In this document: piece by piece, positions 24,115-32,893 of the stretch
Layout: the number at the start of each line of letters is the position of its first letter
How positions within the stretch are numbered: the first letter of the stretch is position 1
Source of the DNA: Salininema proteolyticum
GTDB taxonomy: Bacteria > Actinomycetota > Actinomycetes > Mycobacteriales > Micromonosporaceae
DNA length: 64,000 nucleotides
Reading direction: 5' to 3'
NCBI RefSeq assembly: GCF_042685645.1
Contig: NZ_JBHUNX010000001.1
Location: 2,418,001-2,482,000 of the forward strand
Position numbers and translations under genes: made by a program
Notes under the pieces: generated by a model
Databases searched by the model: none
Seen by the model: only the letters and a program-made list of their open reading frames with translations
Told to the model about the DNA's origin: nothing

Positions 24115-25866
24115 GCTCCGCGAAACGAGCGGATTGTCCAGTTCCCCGGCGTACTGCAGGCTGTCGGACTGGTTCTCCAGGTCCACCATGGACGTGTTGT
24201 CCCGCAGCTGCAGACGGTTGAGGCAGGAGAGCCGGAACGTCTCGGTCAGCAGGTCCCAGCGCTCGAAACGCTCCTCCAGTTCCGGGTGGGCCGCCTGGTA
24301 GTCGCGGACCACGTCGCCGACGACCGTCCAGAACGCCTCGGCGGAGAGGACGTCCTCGCGGTCGAGGATGGCCGAGAGGAACCGCAGGAAGCAGTCCACC
24401 ACGTCGGTCAGGATCGTCAACGGGACCTCCCAGTCGTCGACCTCGTGCGCGGTGCGGCCCACGTCCTCGGGCAGAGCGGTGACGCCGTTGAGGAAGCCGA
24501 TCTCCTCCCCGATGTCCTTCATGAAGACGCGGTCGACGCGGCCCTCGTCGAGCACCAGGATGACGTTCTCCCCGTGGGGCATGAAGCAGAGCCCGTACTT
24601 GTACAGGCAGTGCAGCAGCGGCACCAGGTAGGCGTCCAGATAGGAGCGGAGCCACTCGCCCGGGGCCTGCCCCGAGCGGCGGATGTGCTCGGCGGCCAGG
24701 GAATTGCCCTCGCCGTCGACGTGCAGGAGCGAGGCCATGGTCGCCAGCTGCTCGCCCTCGGAGGTCTGCTCGACCGGGCTCTCGCGCCACAGCGCCGCCA
24801 GGAACTTCCGGTAGGGCGACCCCTTCGGGGCGACCTCGGTGTAGACCGGGTGCCAGTAGCCGGCCGCGGAGTGCTCACGCAGGACGCGCACACCGGTCTT
24901 GCGGAGCGTGTCGTCGGAGTGGACCAGCTCGGCGACGAAGTCGTTGATCGCCGGGGTGACCGCCATGTAATCGGTCGACAGGCCCCGCATGAAGCCCATG
25001 TTGAGCACCGACATCGCGGTCTTGACGTAGGGCGCGGTGGGCTTCGAGCGGTTGAAGAACGTCCGGATCGACTGCTGCGCCTGGTGTTCGGCCGTGCCCT
25101 CGCCCAGGTAGCGGACGCGCCCGAAGGCGATCTCGGCGGCGAAGCCGGTGGCGATCTTGTGGCGCCACTGCCACGGGTGGACCGGCAGGACGACGACGTC
25201 CTCCAGCGACAGCCGCAGGGCGGCCAGGCGCTCGCGCAGCCACGGCCAGTCCCCCGCCGCCAAGTCGGCGATGGTCTCCTCTTGCGTCCCCTCGGTGCTG
25301 GAGAACAGCGCGTGGGTGCGGTCCAGCGCGACCCACACCAGCGGGACGGCCTCGCCGGCCTCCGGCGCGTAGGCGGCGTAGTCCTCGACGCTCCAGCCGA
25401 TGCGCCCCGAGCCGGCGACGAAGCACGGGTGTCCGGCGGTCATGGCCGCCTCGACGGTCTGGAAGTCAGCGCGAGCCAGCTCGGCGGCGGTCGGCTGGCG
25501 CCGCGAGCGCTGCCACACGCCCCGGTTGACCGTCGCGGCGACCTCCTCCAGGTAGACCTGGAGGACCTCGTCGCTCATGCCGAGGGCCTCGGCGAAGTCG
25601 GCGAAGAAGACGCCGGCCTCCAGCGGCTGCGGCTCCTCGTCCAGCAGGCAGGTGACGCTCTCGGGGTCGACGTCCCAGTGGTCGAGCGGGAGGCGCCGGG
25701 CCGAGAACGTCCAGGTGAGCCTGCGGCCCTGGACCAGGTAGCCCCATTCGGCCTCCTCGGGTTCGAGGAGGCGCTCGTGGGCGAACTCGCCGAGGGCCTT
25801 GGCCAGGAGGCGGCGGGTCTCCGAGGTCCAGGCCTCGGCCTTCAGGTGGGCGGTCGCGTCGTTCAC
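24097..25866 (-). CDS. desD: NRPS-independent siderophore synthetase, IucA/IucC family (DesD-like)
   Basis: The 589-residue enzyme adenylates a carboxylate and condenses N-hydroxy-N-succinyl-cadaverine-type units into desferrioxamines. IucA/IucC marks include GHPCFVAGSGRIGW, VVLPVHPWQWRH, SIRTFFNRSKPTAPYVKTAMSV-type substrate and nucleotide residues, MPHGENVILV and RVFMKDIG. The FhuF-like C-terminal domain region follows (about 440-580). It starts with GTG overlapping the desC stop as GTGA and is the last gene of the operon. Confidence 0.92.
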   Translation of the reverse strand: MNDATAHLKAEAWTSETRRLLAKALGEFAHERLLEPEEAEWGYLVQGRRLTWTFSARRLPLDHWDVDPESVTCLLDEEPQPLEAGVFFADFAEALGMSDEVLQVYLEEVAATVNRGVWQRSRRQPTAAELARADFQTVEAAMTAGHPCFVAGSGRIGWSVEDYAAYAPEAGEAVPLVWVALDRTHALFSSTEGTQEETIADLAAGDWPWLRERLAALRLSLEDVVVLPVHPWQWRHKIATGFAAEIAFGRVRYLGEGTAEHQAQQSIRTFFNRSKPTAPYVKTAMSVLNMGFMRGLSTDYMAVTPAINDFVAELVHSDDTLRKTGVRVLREHSAAGYWHPVYTEVAPKGSPYRKFLAALWRESPVEQTSEGEQLATMASLLHVDGEGNSLAAEHIRRSGQAPGEWLRSYLDAYLVPLLHCLYKYGLCFMPHGENVILVLDEGRVDRVFMKDIGEEIGFLNGVTALPEDVGRTAHEVDDWEVPLTILTDVVDCFLRFLSAILDREDVLSAEAFWTVVGDVVRDYQAAHPELEERFERWDLLTETFRLSCLNRLQLRDNTSMVDLENQSDSLQYAGELDNPLVSRSGAGRS

Positions 25867-26435
25867 TGTGCGGCTCCCTTCGCGGCGGAGGAGGCGTAGG
25901 CCTCGCGGGTGCAGAAACTGAGGAGTGCCTCCTTGCCCGTCAGGGGGACGGTGCGGTCGGCGGTGAAGCCGGCCCAGGAGTTGAGCTTGTGGATGGGCGT
26001 GTTCTCCACGTCGGGCTCGACCACGACGCGCGTCGCTCCGCGCTCCTCGAAGAGGTAGTCCATGGTGAAGCGCATGACGGCCCGGGTGAACCCGTGGACG
26101 GGGGTGTCGGTGGGGGCGTTGAGGACGTGCATGCCGATGTCGCCCACCTCGTGCTCGAAGCGCCCGGCGAGCTCGCTGTGCTCGGGGTCGTAGACCTCGA
26201 TGAGGAAGCGGGGCGCTCCCCGGTGGAGTCCCATGTAGGCGTCGATGTACGGGTCGGCGGCGGCCGCGCGGAACTCGGCTCGCACCGACTCGGGCGTGGC
26301 GTCCTGGGCCATCCAGAACCTGCTCTTGGGGTGGCGGAACCACCGGGCGAGAAGGTCGGCGTCGCCGTCGCCGACGGGGCGGACGGCGAGTTCGCCCAGG
26401 GCGGGGTCGATCCTCTCGAAGACGCGGTCGCTCAT
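25863..26435 (-). CDS. desC: GNAT-type N-hydroxycadaverine acyltransferase (DesC-like)
   Basis: The 190-residue protein has the acyltransferase fold of siderophore-type GNAT enzymes. FRHPKSRFWMAQ, DAYMGLHRGAPRFLIEVYDPEHSEL, DIGMHVLNAP and RVVVEPDVENTPIHKLNSWAGF match the family of DesC, IucB and RhbD. It would acylate N5-hydroxycadaverine with succinyl- or acetyl-CoA. The ATG overlaps the desB stop as ATGA, and the stop overlaps the desD start. Confidence 0.9.
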   Translation of the reverse strand: MSDRVFERIDPALGELAVRPVGDGDADLLARWFRHPKSRFWMAQDATPESVRAEFRAAAADPYIDAYMGLHRGAPRFLIEVYDPEHSELAGRFEHEVGDIGMHVLNAPTDTPVHGFTRAVMRFTMDYLFEERGATRVVVEPDVENTPIHKLNSWAGFTADRTVPLTGKEALLSFCTREAYASSAAKGAAQ

Positions 26436-27712
26436 CGGTTCTCCCCCGTTCCGAACTCCTGGAAGGCGATGCGCCTCTCGATCGGGTAGTGCTCCTTGCC
26501 GGTCATGGTGCGCACGAGGTGCGCGTTGCGGTAGGCGGCCATGCCGAGGTCGGGGCTGACGAAGCCGTGGGTGGCCAGTTCGGCGTTCTGGACGAAGACC
26601 GACCGGTCGGCGTCGACGGTGTAGTCGCGGTGGGCCTCGAAGCGGCCGCGCTCGTCGATGCGGAAGCGGTCGCGGACCGGGTCGAGGAAGCCGGGTATCG
26701 CGTAGGAGTAGCCGGTGCAGGCGACGATGTGCTCGGTGTCGAGGGCGAAGTCCCTCTCCTGCTCGACGTGGCGGACCGAGAGCTTCGCTCCGGCGGGGCC
26801 GGCGGCGGTCGCGGTGACCTCGGAGTTGGTCCACAGCCGGGTGGGGACCGAGCCGTGGTCGTGGTCCAGCTGGTAGAGCAGCTCGTAGATCTCGTCGATC
26901 AGCTCGCCGTTGATGCCCTTGTAGAGGCTCTTCTGGTCCCGGTTGAGGCGGTCGCGCTCGGATCCGGGCAGGGCGTGGAAGTAGTCGACGTACTCGGGGC
27001 TGGTCAGCTCCAGGGTCAGCTTGGTGTACTCCATGGGGAAGAAGCGGGGCGAGCGCGTCACCCAGTCGACGGTGTAACCGCCGTCGACGGCGTCGCCGAG
27101 GAGGTCGCGGTAGATCTCGGCGGCGCTCTGGCCCGATCCGACGACGGTGACGGAGCGTCCCTCCTGGATCTCGGCGCGGCGGTGGAGGTAGTCGCCGGAG
27201 TGGACCACCTTGTCCGCCACCGGGGCGAAGGACTCGGGCACGTACGGGGCGGGCCCGGTTCCCAGCACCAGGCGCGGGGCGCGGTAGGTCCGCTCGCCCT
27301 CGGGGGTGTCGGCGTGGACGGTGTAGAGGCCGTCGGCGTGGGTGACGCGGTGGACGTCGTGGCGGAAGCGCAGGTTGGACAGTCGCGAGGCGGCCCATTT
27401 CAGGTAGGTCTGGTACTCGCTGCGGAGGGGGAAGAACGACTCCCTGATGTAGAAGGGGTAGAGGCGCTCCTCCTGTTTGAGGTAGTTGAGGAAGCTGTAG
27501 GGGCTGGTGGGGTCGGCCATGGTCACGAGGTCGGCCATGAAGGGCACCTGCATGGTGGTGCCCGGCAGGAGCATTCCGGGGTGCCAGTCGACCTCCTCCT
27601 TGCGTTCGAGGAAGACGCCGTCGAGGTCGTCGATCGGCTCGGTGAGGCAGGCCAGGCCGAGGTTGAACGGCCCCAGGCCTATCGCGATGAAGTCGCGTTC
27701 TTCGGTGCTCAC
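26432..27712 (-). CDS. desB: Cadaverine/lysine N-monooxygenase (DesB-like)
   Basis: This 426-residue flavin monooxygenase hydroxylates a terminal amine. The FAD-binding motif is AIGLGPFNLGLACL (about 10-23), the NADPH motif is VTVVGSGQSAAEIY (about 188-201) and the terminal ACTGYSYAIP motif is typical of lysine and ornithine N-monooxygenases. MQVPFMADLVTMADPTSPYSF and YYF-type contacts are conserved. The GTG start overlaps the desA stop as GTGA. Confidence 0.92.
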   Translation of the reverse strand: MSTEERDFIAIGLGPFNLGLACLTEPIDDLDGVFLERKEEVDWHPGMLLPGTTMQVPFMADLVTMADPTSPYSFLNYLKQEERLYPFYIRESFFPLRSEYQTYLKWAASRLSNLRFRHDVHRVTHADGLYTVHADTPEGERTYRAPRLVLGTGPAPYVPESFAPVADKVVHSGDYLHRRAEIQEGRSVTVVGSGQSAAEIYRDLLGDAVDGGYTVDWVTRSPRFFPMEYTKLTLELTSPEYVDYFHALPGSERDRLNRDQKSLYKGINGELIDEIYELLYQLDHDHGSVPTRLWTNSEVTATAAGPAGAKLSVRHVEQERDFALDTEHIVACTGYSYAIPGFLDPVRDRFRIDERGRFEAHRDYTVDADRSVFVQNAELATHGFVSPDLGMAAYRNAHLVRTMTGKEHYPIERRIAFQEFGTGENR

Positions 27713-29178
27713 TGGTTCGGTCCTTCGGTGTTGTGGGCGGCGAGGCCGTCGAGGACTTCCATGACGTCCGCGACGGTGGTCAGGGGGTTGAGGAGGGTGA
27801 GCTTGAGGACTTGGCGCCCTTCGTGGACGGTGGCGGCGACGAGGCCGGTTCCGCCTTCGGCCAGGGCGCGGCGGGCCCTGCGTTGGAGCTCGTCGTCCCC
27901 TTTGAGGCGGAAGAGGACGGTCGACAGTTCGCTGGGGCCGGTGACGGTCTCGAAGTCGGGGTGGGCGTCGACGGCCTTCCAGACGTCGTCGGCCAGGTCG
28001 CAGACCTGGTCGAAGAGGACGCCGATCTGCTCGGGGCCCATGGCCCGGAGGGTGAGCCACAGTTTGATCGCGTCGAAGCGGCGCGTGGTCTGCAGGGACT
28101 TGTCGACGAGGTTCGGTTCGGGGCTGGTCCTCGGGTTGAGGTAGTCGGCGTAGTAGGTGGTGTGGCCGAGTTTCCCGCCCTGCTTGACGAGCACGGCGGA
28201 GGAGCTGACGGGCTGGAAGTAGGACTTGTGGAAGTCCACGGTGACCGAGTCGGCGAGTTCGATGCCGTCGAGGAGGTGGCGGCGGGTGGGCGAGACGAGC
28301 AGCCCGCAGCCGTAGGCGGCGTCGACGTGGAGCCAGGCGGTGCGGCCGTCGGTGATCTCGGCGATGCGACGGAGGCGGTCGACGGAGCCGTAGTCGGTGG
28401 TGCCGGCGGTGGCGACGACGGCGGCGACGTGGTCGCCGGCGGCCTCGGCGTCGTCCAGGGCCCGGCGCAGGGCGGCGAGGTCCATGTGCTGTTCGCCGTC
28501 GACGGGTACGGCCACGACCGATTCCCGGCCGAGTCCGAGCAGCCGGGCGGCCTTCTGGACGGAGAAGTGGCCGACCTCGGAGGCGATGATCCGCAGGCGG
28601 GGCAGGGAGTCGGCTCCCCATTTCGCCTGGGCCTCTTCGCGGGCGATGAAGAGCGCCTGCAGGTTGGAGAGGGTGCCGCCGGAGGTGAAGACGCCGTCGG
28701 ACTCCTCTCCGAAGCCCACCAGGCCGCAGGCCCAGTCGACGAGGCGCTGTTCGATGACGGTGGCCCCGGCGCTCTGGTCCCAGGTGTCGACGGAGGTGTT
28801 GACGGCGGCGTTGAAGGCCTCTCCGACCACGGCGGGGAGGACGACCGGGCAGTTGAGGTGGGCGAGGTACTTGGGGTCGTGGAACCAGACGGCGTCGTCG
28901 AGGTAGACCTCGTCGAGCTCGGAGAGGGCGGCGGCGAGGTCCTCCAGCGGGCGGTCCAGGTCGATCTTCTCGTGGCGGCGGCGCATCTCGTCGTGGGAGA
29001 CGCCGGTGAAGGGCTGCTTCACCTCGGTGAAGCGGTGGGCGATCCGGTTGACCGCGTCGTGGACGGCGCTGCGGTACCGTGCGGCGCCGGCTCCCGTCAA
29101 GATCTGGTCGCGGGCGGAGGTCGGTCGGTCGGCGTCAGCGCGGGGTCTGGGCGCCGTGGCCGGCTCGGTCCATGCCAT
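27709..29178 (-). CDS. desA: PLP-dependent lysine decarboxylase for siderophore synthesis (DesA-like)
   Basis: The 489-residue group II decarboxylase makes cadaverine from lysine, the first step of desferrioxamine synthesis. PLP motifs are seen in VFTSGGTLSNLQAL, HFSVQKAARLLGLG, WLHVDAAYGCG and the Schiff-base Lys in TVDFHKSYFQP. HTTYYADYLNP and RRFDAIKLWLTLRAMG are typical of the DesA/2,4-diaminobutyrate decarboxylase branch. The ATG follows GAAAGGA. An iron box lies 100 bases upstream, so expression should rise when iron is scarce. Confidence 0.92.
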   Translation of the reverse strand: MAWTEPATAPRPRADADRPTSARDQILTGAGAARYRSAVHDAVNRIAHRFTEVKQPFTGVSHDEMRRRHEKIDLDRPLEDLAAALSELDEVYLDDAVWFHDPKYLAHLNCPVVLPAVVGEAFNAAVNTSVDTWDQSAGATVIEQRLVDWACGLVGFGEESDGVFTSGGTLSNLQALFIAREEAQAKWGADSLPRLRIIASEVGHFSVQKAARLLGLGRESVVAVPVDGEQHMDLAALRRALDDAEAAGDHVAAVVATAGTTDYGSVDRLRRIAEITDGRTAWLHVDAAYGCGLLVSPTRRHLLDGIELADSVTVDFHKSYFQPVSSSAVLVKQGGKLGHTTYYADYLNPRTSPEPNLVDKSLQTTRRFDAIKLWLTLRAMGPEQIGVLFDQVCDLADDVWKAVDAHPDFETVTGPSELSTVLFRLKGDDELQRRARRALAEGGTGLVAATVHEGRQVLKLTLLNPLTTVADVMEVLDGLAAHNTEGPNQ

Positions 29179-29277
29179 GGGCGATCCTTTCTCGGGGTTG
29201 CCTTGTGGCGGTGTCCTTTTAGCGGTGAGGGCCTGGCACATCGAGTGCTGAAACGGGAGGGGGCCATGCCTCAAGCA

Positions 29278-29296
29278 TTAGGTTAGGCTACCCTTA
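29278..29296. promoter_or_regulatory. Iron box (DmdR/IdeR operator) upstream of desA
   Basis: TTAGGTTAGGCTACCCTTA matches 17 of 19 positions of the actinobacterial iron box. It lies between desA and the divergent flavoprotein-type gene, in the place expected for iron-dependent repression of desABCD. Confidence 0.85.
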
Positions 29297-29450
29297 CCCA
29301 CCTTCCATGGCAACACCCCCGCGCTGTGTGATCTACGCCAAAAGGGGGTCACTGTGCGGGATCGCCGCTCGCCGCCCCTTGTATTCCGCACTACTGTGGG
29401 CGCTAGTACGAATGAGGCGCTCCGCGGAGCCCGATCGCCAGGAGGAGACC

Positions 29451-30038
29451 GTGGGCAAGGTCTACGAGAACATCACCGGCCGCCTGAGGACTTTCATCGA
29501 GGCGCAGCCGGTCTTCTTCGTCGCCAGCGCGCCGCTCTCGGCCGAGGGCAGCGTGAACCTCTCCCCCAAGGGCCGTTCGGGGACCCTGGCCGTGTTGGAC
29601 GAGTCGACGCTCGCCTACCTCGACTTCGGCGGAAGCCACGCCGAGACCCACGCCCACCTGCGCGAGAACGGCCGCATCACCCTCATGTGGTGCGCCTTCG
29701 AAGGGCCGCCCAAGATCCTTCGCGTCCACGGGGAGGGCGAGGCCGTCTACCGCGACGACCCCCGCTTCACCGACCTCATCGGACGTTTCGCCGAGGCCGA
29801 CGGCGTCGGGGTCCGGGCCGTCATCCTGGTGCGGGCCAAGCGGGTCAGCGACTCCTGTGGTTACGCCGTGCCGTTCATGGACTACCGCTCCGAGCGCGAC
29901 CTGCACGCCGAGTTCTTCGACCGCAAAGGGGAGGACGGCTTCCGCGAGTACAGCGAGGGCAAGGAGACCAACCGCCGCAGCGTCGACGGACTGCCCGCGC
30001 TTCCCCTGCCGCTGCCGCCGCGCCCCGACCGGGACTGA
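29451..30038 (+). CDS. Pyridoxamine 5'-phosphate oxidase-family protein
   Basis: The 195-residue product reads from GTG next to GGAGGAG. Split-barrel FMN-binding features are seen in FFVASAPLSAEGSVNLSPKG, LAYLDFGGSHAETHAHLRENGRITLMWCAFEGPPKILRVHGEG and the C-terminal NRRSVDGLPAL, which resembles the PNPOx tail. Family members oxidise pyridoxamine phosphate, reduce F420-linked substrates or only bind flavin; the true activity cannot be picked. A longer frame from 29412 is possible but has no ribosome binding site. Confidence 0.8.
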   Translation: MGKVYENITGRLRTFIEAQPVFFVASAPLSAEGSVNLSPKGRSGTLAVLDESTLAYLDFGGSHAETHAHLRENGRITLMWCAFEGPPKILRVHGEGEAVYRDDPRFTDLIGRFAEADGVGVRAVILVRAKRVSDSCGYAVPFMDYRSERDLHAEFFDRKGEDGFREYSEGKETNRRSVDGLPALPLPLPPRPDRD

Positions 30039-30128
30039 CCGGCCGGGACCGGAGCGGGGCGCTCCACGTACGGTACGGGCCGCCCCTCCGGCATTGACCC
30101 GGCGGCGGCGAGGGCCCACACTGATGGA

Positions 30129-30716
30129 ATGGCACAGCGGAAGAAGATCCTGGGCGCACTGGCCGCCGGCGCCGCCGTCGGCGGACTCCTGGCCGTGCGG
30201 CGCCGGCTGACCAGGCCTCCCCGGGCCGTCCTCTACTCCGAACCCGGTTTCCGGGGGCGGCAGTGGCGCAGGATCCACGACGGCCGCGCCTATCCCGTCG
30301 ATGGGACGTGCCTCCCCTCCCTCGGGTCGGTGCGCCTGGAACGGGCGGACTACTACGACGCCTTGCCATACGCGCTCAACGATGTCGTCATCGCCGGATC
30401 CATGGCGGTGGGCGAGGGCGCCGACCACCTCGCGCGCCAGGTCGCCTCCGCGGCCCGGCACGTCCTCCGACCGCGCAACCTCCTGCCCGTCTACGAGGAC
30501 GAGATGGTGACCCGGACCTGGCTGCGGCTCTGGGAGACCGATCCGGACCGGGCCTCGGCCGAGCCCGAGGACGCGGCCTGGACCGACATCCTCGACGACT
30601 CGCCCGACCTGGGCGAGTGGGGCGAGCGGGCCCGGTTCTTCCAGGTCGGCATCCTCAACCCGCTCCCGGGATTCGAGGACATGGTGCTGCCCTCGTCGCC
30701 GCCGCTGGAGCGGTGA
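30129..30716 (+). CDS. Hypothetical membrane-anchored protein with a crystallin-like segment
   Basis: The 195-residue protein starts with a short basic stretch and a hydrophobic segment (about 7-22), which may be a membrane anchor. The next 50 residues (VLYSEPGFRGRQWRRIHDG, then LPSLGSVRLERADYY) resemble a beta/gamma-crystallin Greek-key motif. The rest is acidic, with WTDILDDSPDLGEW. No firm family is recognised. It follows the PNPOx-like gene with a gap of 90 bases and is followed by a hairpin. Confidence 0.6.
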   Translation: MAQRKKILGALAAGAAVGGLLAVRRRLTRPPRAVLYSEPGFRGRQWRRIHDGRAYPVDGTCLPSLGSVRLERADYYDALPYALNDVVIAGSMAVGEGADHLARQVASAARHVLRPRNLLPVYEDEMVTRTWLRLWETDPDRASAEPEDAAWTDILDDSPDLGEWGERARFFQVGILNPLPGFEDMVLPSSPPLER

Positions 30717-30749
30717 GGGGACGACAGCCGCCGATCGACGGACGCCGTA

Positions 30750-30774
30750 CGCCCGGGCCCGCGGGACCCGGGCG
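30750..30774. terminator. Bidirectional hairpin terminator
   Basis: CGCCCGGG pairs with CCCGGGCG around a 9-base loop between convergent genes. Confidence 0.6.
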
Positions 30775-30789
30775 CAGCGGTCCCCGACG

Positions 30790-31446
30790 CTACGCGGCGG
30801 ACACCGCCTTGCGGCGGGTGCGCACGACGAGCCAGACCGAGCCGGCGAGTCCGACCAGGCCGACCCCGATGAGCGACCACGTGACCGTGCCGAGGAACGG
30901 CACCTCGTAATACGTCGCCAGCGACCCCGAGGTCGAGTCCCCGCCCTCCAGGTTCACCACGACCGGCACGTACTCGCCTTCCAGGCCGGCGGCGTCCAGA
31001 ACGAGCGACTGCGGGCCCTGGCCTTCGACCGACGCGACCCAGATGTCCGCCTGGGCCGGGTCCTCGGCGAGCTTCGCGCCCGCGACGGCCTCCGAGGTCG
31101 GGCCCTGGGCGTTCGTCGCCCGGTGGACGAGAGTGTGCGCGGTGCCCTCCAGGAACCGCTCGACGTCCTCCTTCGCGGCGAATCCGGCGAACAGCGGTGA
31201 TCCCCCGTCCAGCTCGACCCGGACCTCGGAGGACTCGATCACCCCGCCGACGCGGTACACCGACTCGTCCCAGGAGTCTCCCACCAGGACGTCGCCCTCG
31301 GCGCTGAAGTCCTCCTCCTCGACCGTGAAACGGCCCCGGTCGTCGGTCATGGCCAGGAGGGTGAGCCCGGTGAGGAGGAGGGCCAGGGCGACCAGCGCCA
31401 AGAGCCCCTCTCCCAGATAGGCGAATATTCTCTTTCCCTGTGTCAT
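30790..31446 (-). CDS. Hypothetical protein with two membrane segments
   Basis: This 218-residue protein has an N-terminal membrane segment (about 10-32), an outer domain of about 150 residues (SAEGDVLVGDSWDESVYRVGG, GSPLFAGFAAKEDVERFLEGT) and a C-terminal membrane segment (about 187-208) with a basic tail. This topology suggests an exported domain held at both ends. It starts after AAGGAG. A 21-bp palindrome lies just upstream, and the HxlR regulator gene is the next gene upstream in the same direction. I do not recognise the family. Confidence 0.7.
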   Translation of the reverse strand: MTQGKRIFAYLGEGLLALVALALLLTGLTLLAMTDDRGRFTVEEEDFSAEGDVLVGDSWDESVYRVGGVIESSEVRVELDGGSPLFAGFAAKEDVERFLEGTAHTLVHRATNAQGPTSEAVAGAKLAEDPAQADIWVASVEGQGPQSLVLDAAGLEGEYVPVVVNLEGGDSTSGSLATYYEVPFLGTVTWSLIGVGLVGLAGSVWLVVRTRRKAVSAA

Positions 31447-31470
31447 AAGGCGTTCTCCTTCGGTCTCCTT

Positions 31471-31491
31471 ATTGAGACATTATGTCTCAAT
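31471..31491. promoter_or_regulatory. Perfect 21-bp palindromic operator
   Basis: ATTGAGACAT and its exact reverse complement are separated by one T. The site is between the HxlR gene and the membrane-protein gene, 25 bases before the latter's start. It is probably the operator of that gene; the binding protein could be the HxlR regulator or another dimer. Confidence 0.7.
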
Positions 31492-31518
31492 ATAGCGGAG
31501 GCCGTCAACGGAGAATCC

Positions 31519-31866
31519 TCAGTCGTCCCGGCCGCTCCGCAGCAACCCCAGTCGGAGCTCCTCGCCCCACTCCGCCAACGGCCCCAGGGCCTCGGCGAGC
31601 GCCAGGCCGGCGGCGGTCAGCGCGTACTCCACACGCGGAGGCACCTCGGGGTGGACCGTCCTGACGACGATCCCGTCGCGCTCCAACTGCCGCAGCTGCC
31701 TGGCGAGGACCCTCTCGCTCAAACCGTCGACGGCCTCTGCGATCTCGCCGAAGCGGAGGCTTCCGGTGTTGACCACGCCCATGATGTGCACCTTCCACTT
31801 GCCCTCCACGGCCTTGATCGCAATGGCCGCGCCGTGTCCATGATCTGCGTCTCTCTGTCGTTCCAC
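31519..31866 (-). CDS. HxlR-family winged-helix regulator
   Basis: The frame can begin at ATG 31953, but a GTG at 31866 preceded by GGAG gives a typical HxlR length of 115 residues and is preferred. The winged helix is clear: KAVEGKWKVHIMGVVNTGSLRFGEIAEAV, then LSERVLARQLRQLERDGIVVRTVHPEVPPRVEYALTAAGLAL. HxlR proteins act as dimers responding to aldehydes or redox signals. It is divergent from an imine reductase-like gene, and the palindrome ACGTACGT (31888-31895) lies between them. Confidence 0.85.
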   Translation of the reverse strand: MERQRDADHGHGAAIAIKAVEGKWKVHIMGVVNTGSLRFGEIAEAVDGLSERVLARQLRQLERDGIVVRTVHPEVPPRVEYALTAAGLALAEALGPLAEWGEELRLGLLRSGRDD

Positions 31867-31994
31867 CGCACCGTCTCCGAAGTCATTACGTACGTTTCGG
31901 TCAGTTCTTGACCCGCGAGTGCGGTCTTCCGCCGCGCTCACCGATCGGGCCATGATGAGGTCTCCGCGCCAACGATCGCGAAAGGACGAACACC

Positions 31995-32807
31995 ATGGAG
32001 AACAACGACATTCCCGCGACGACGCTCATCGGCCTCGGCCCCGTCGGGCGGGCCGCCGCCCGAACCCTCCTCGCCCACGGCCACCGCGTGACCCTCTGGA
32101 ACCGTACCGCCGCCAAGGCCGAACCCTTCCGAGACGAGGCCACCATCGCCTCGGATCCCGCCGAAGCGGTGAGCGCCAACGGAACCGTCCTGCTCTGCCT
32201 CACCGACCACGAGGCGCTCTACGACGTCCTCGGCCCGGTCGAGCGACTCCTGGCCGAGAAGACGGTCGTCAACCTCTCCTCCGGCACGCCTCCGCAGGCC
32301 CGCGAAGCGGCCCGCTGGGTCGCCGGCCGGGGAGGCGACTACCTCTCCGGGGCCTTCATGTCGGTGGGCGACGACCTCTCCCACCCGCTGTCCCATGTGC
32401 TCTTCAGTGGGCGCCGCGACGTCTTCGAGCGGCACGCCGCCCTGCTCTCCCCGCTCGGACCGCGGCACTACTTCGGGGAGGATCCGGGCCTCGCGCAGGT
32501 CTACAACCAAGCGCTCCTGAGCGTGGTGCACCCCTTCGCGCTCGCCGTCGAGCAGTCCGCCGCCACGTTCGAGGGCTGGGGAGTGCCCGCCGAGGACTTC
32601 GTCCCCCACCTGGAGAGGCTGACAGACGTCCTGAAGGCGTTCGTTCCGGTGCTGGCCACCACGTCCGAGGACGTCAACGCCGAGCTCGCGCCCGACCGCA
32701 TGATGGAGGCCAGCGCCCGGCACGCCGCCGACACGAGCGCCGAGGTCGGCGTGGACGCCTTCCTCGTCCGAGCGGTCCGGGACCACTACGCCGCCCGGGC
32801 CGCCTGA
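31995..32807 (+). CDS. NAD(P)-dependent oxidoreductase, 6PGDH/imine reductase-like
   Basis: The 270-residue enzyme has a dinucleotide-binding motif IGLGPVGRAAARTLL (about 12-26), followed by TLWNRTAAK, which suggests NADPH preference. The mid region NLSSGTPPQAREAARWVAGRGGDYL and the C-terminal helical domain (YNQALLSVVHPFALAVEQSAATFEGWG) match the imine reductase/beta-hydroxyacid dehydrogenase family. The divergent HxlR gene probably controls it. The substrate is unknown. Confidence 0.82.
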   Translation: MENNDIPATTLIGLGPVGRAAARTLLAHGHRVTLWNRTAAKAEPFRDEATIASDPAEAVSANGTVLLCLTDHEALYDVLGPVERLLAEKTVVNLSSGTPPQAREAARWVAGRGGDYLSGAFMSVGDDLSHPLSHVLFSGRRDVFERHAALLSPLGPRHYFGEDPGLAQVYNQALLSVVHPFALAVEQSAATFEGWGVPAEDFVPHLERLTDVLKAFVPVLATTSEDVNAELAPDRMMEASARHAADTSAEVGVDAFLVRAVRDHYAARAA

Positions 32808-32893
32808 CGCCTCCGCGGCGACTGCGCCGAGAGGACCGTCGACCGAGCGGTATCCTGGCGGCGACACCGAGTCTCGAGCCGGAGGAGCCCGCC

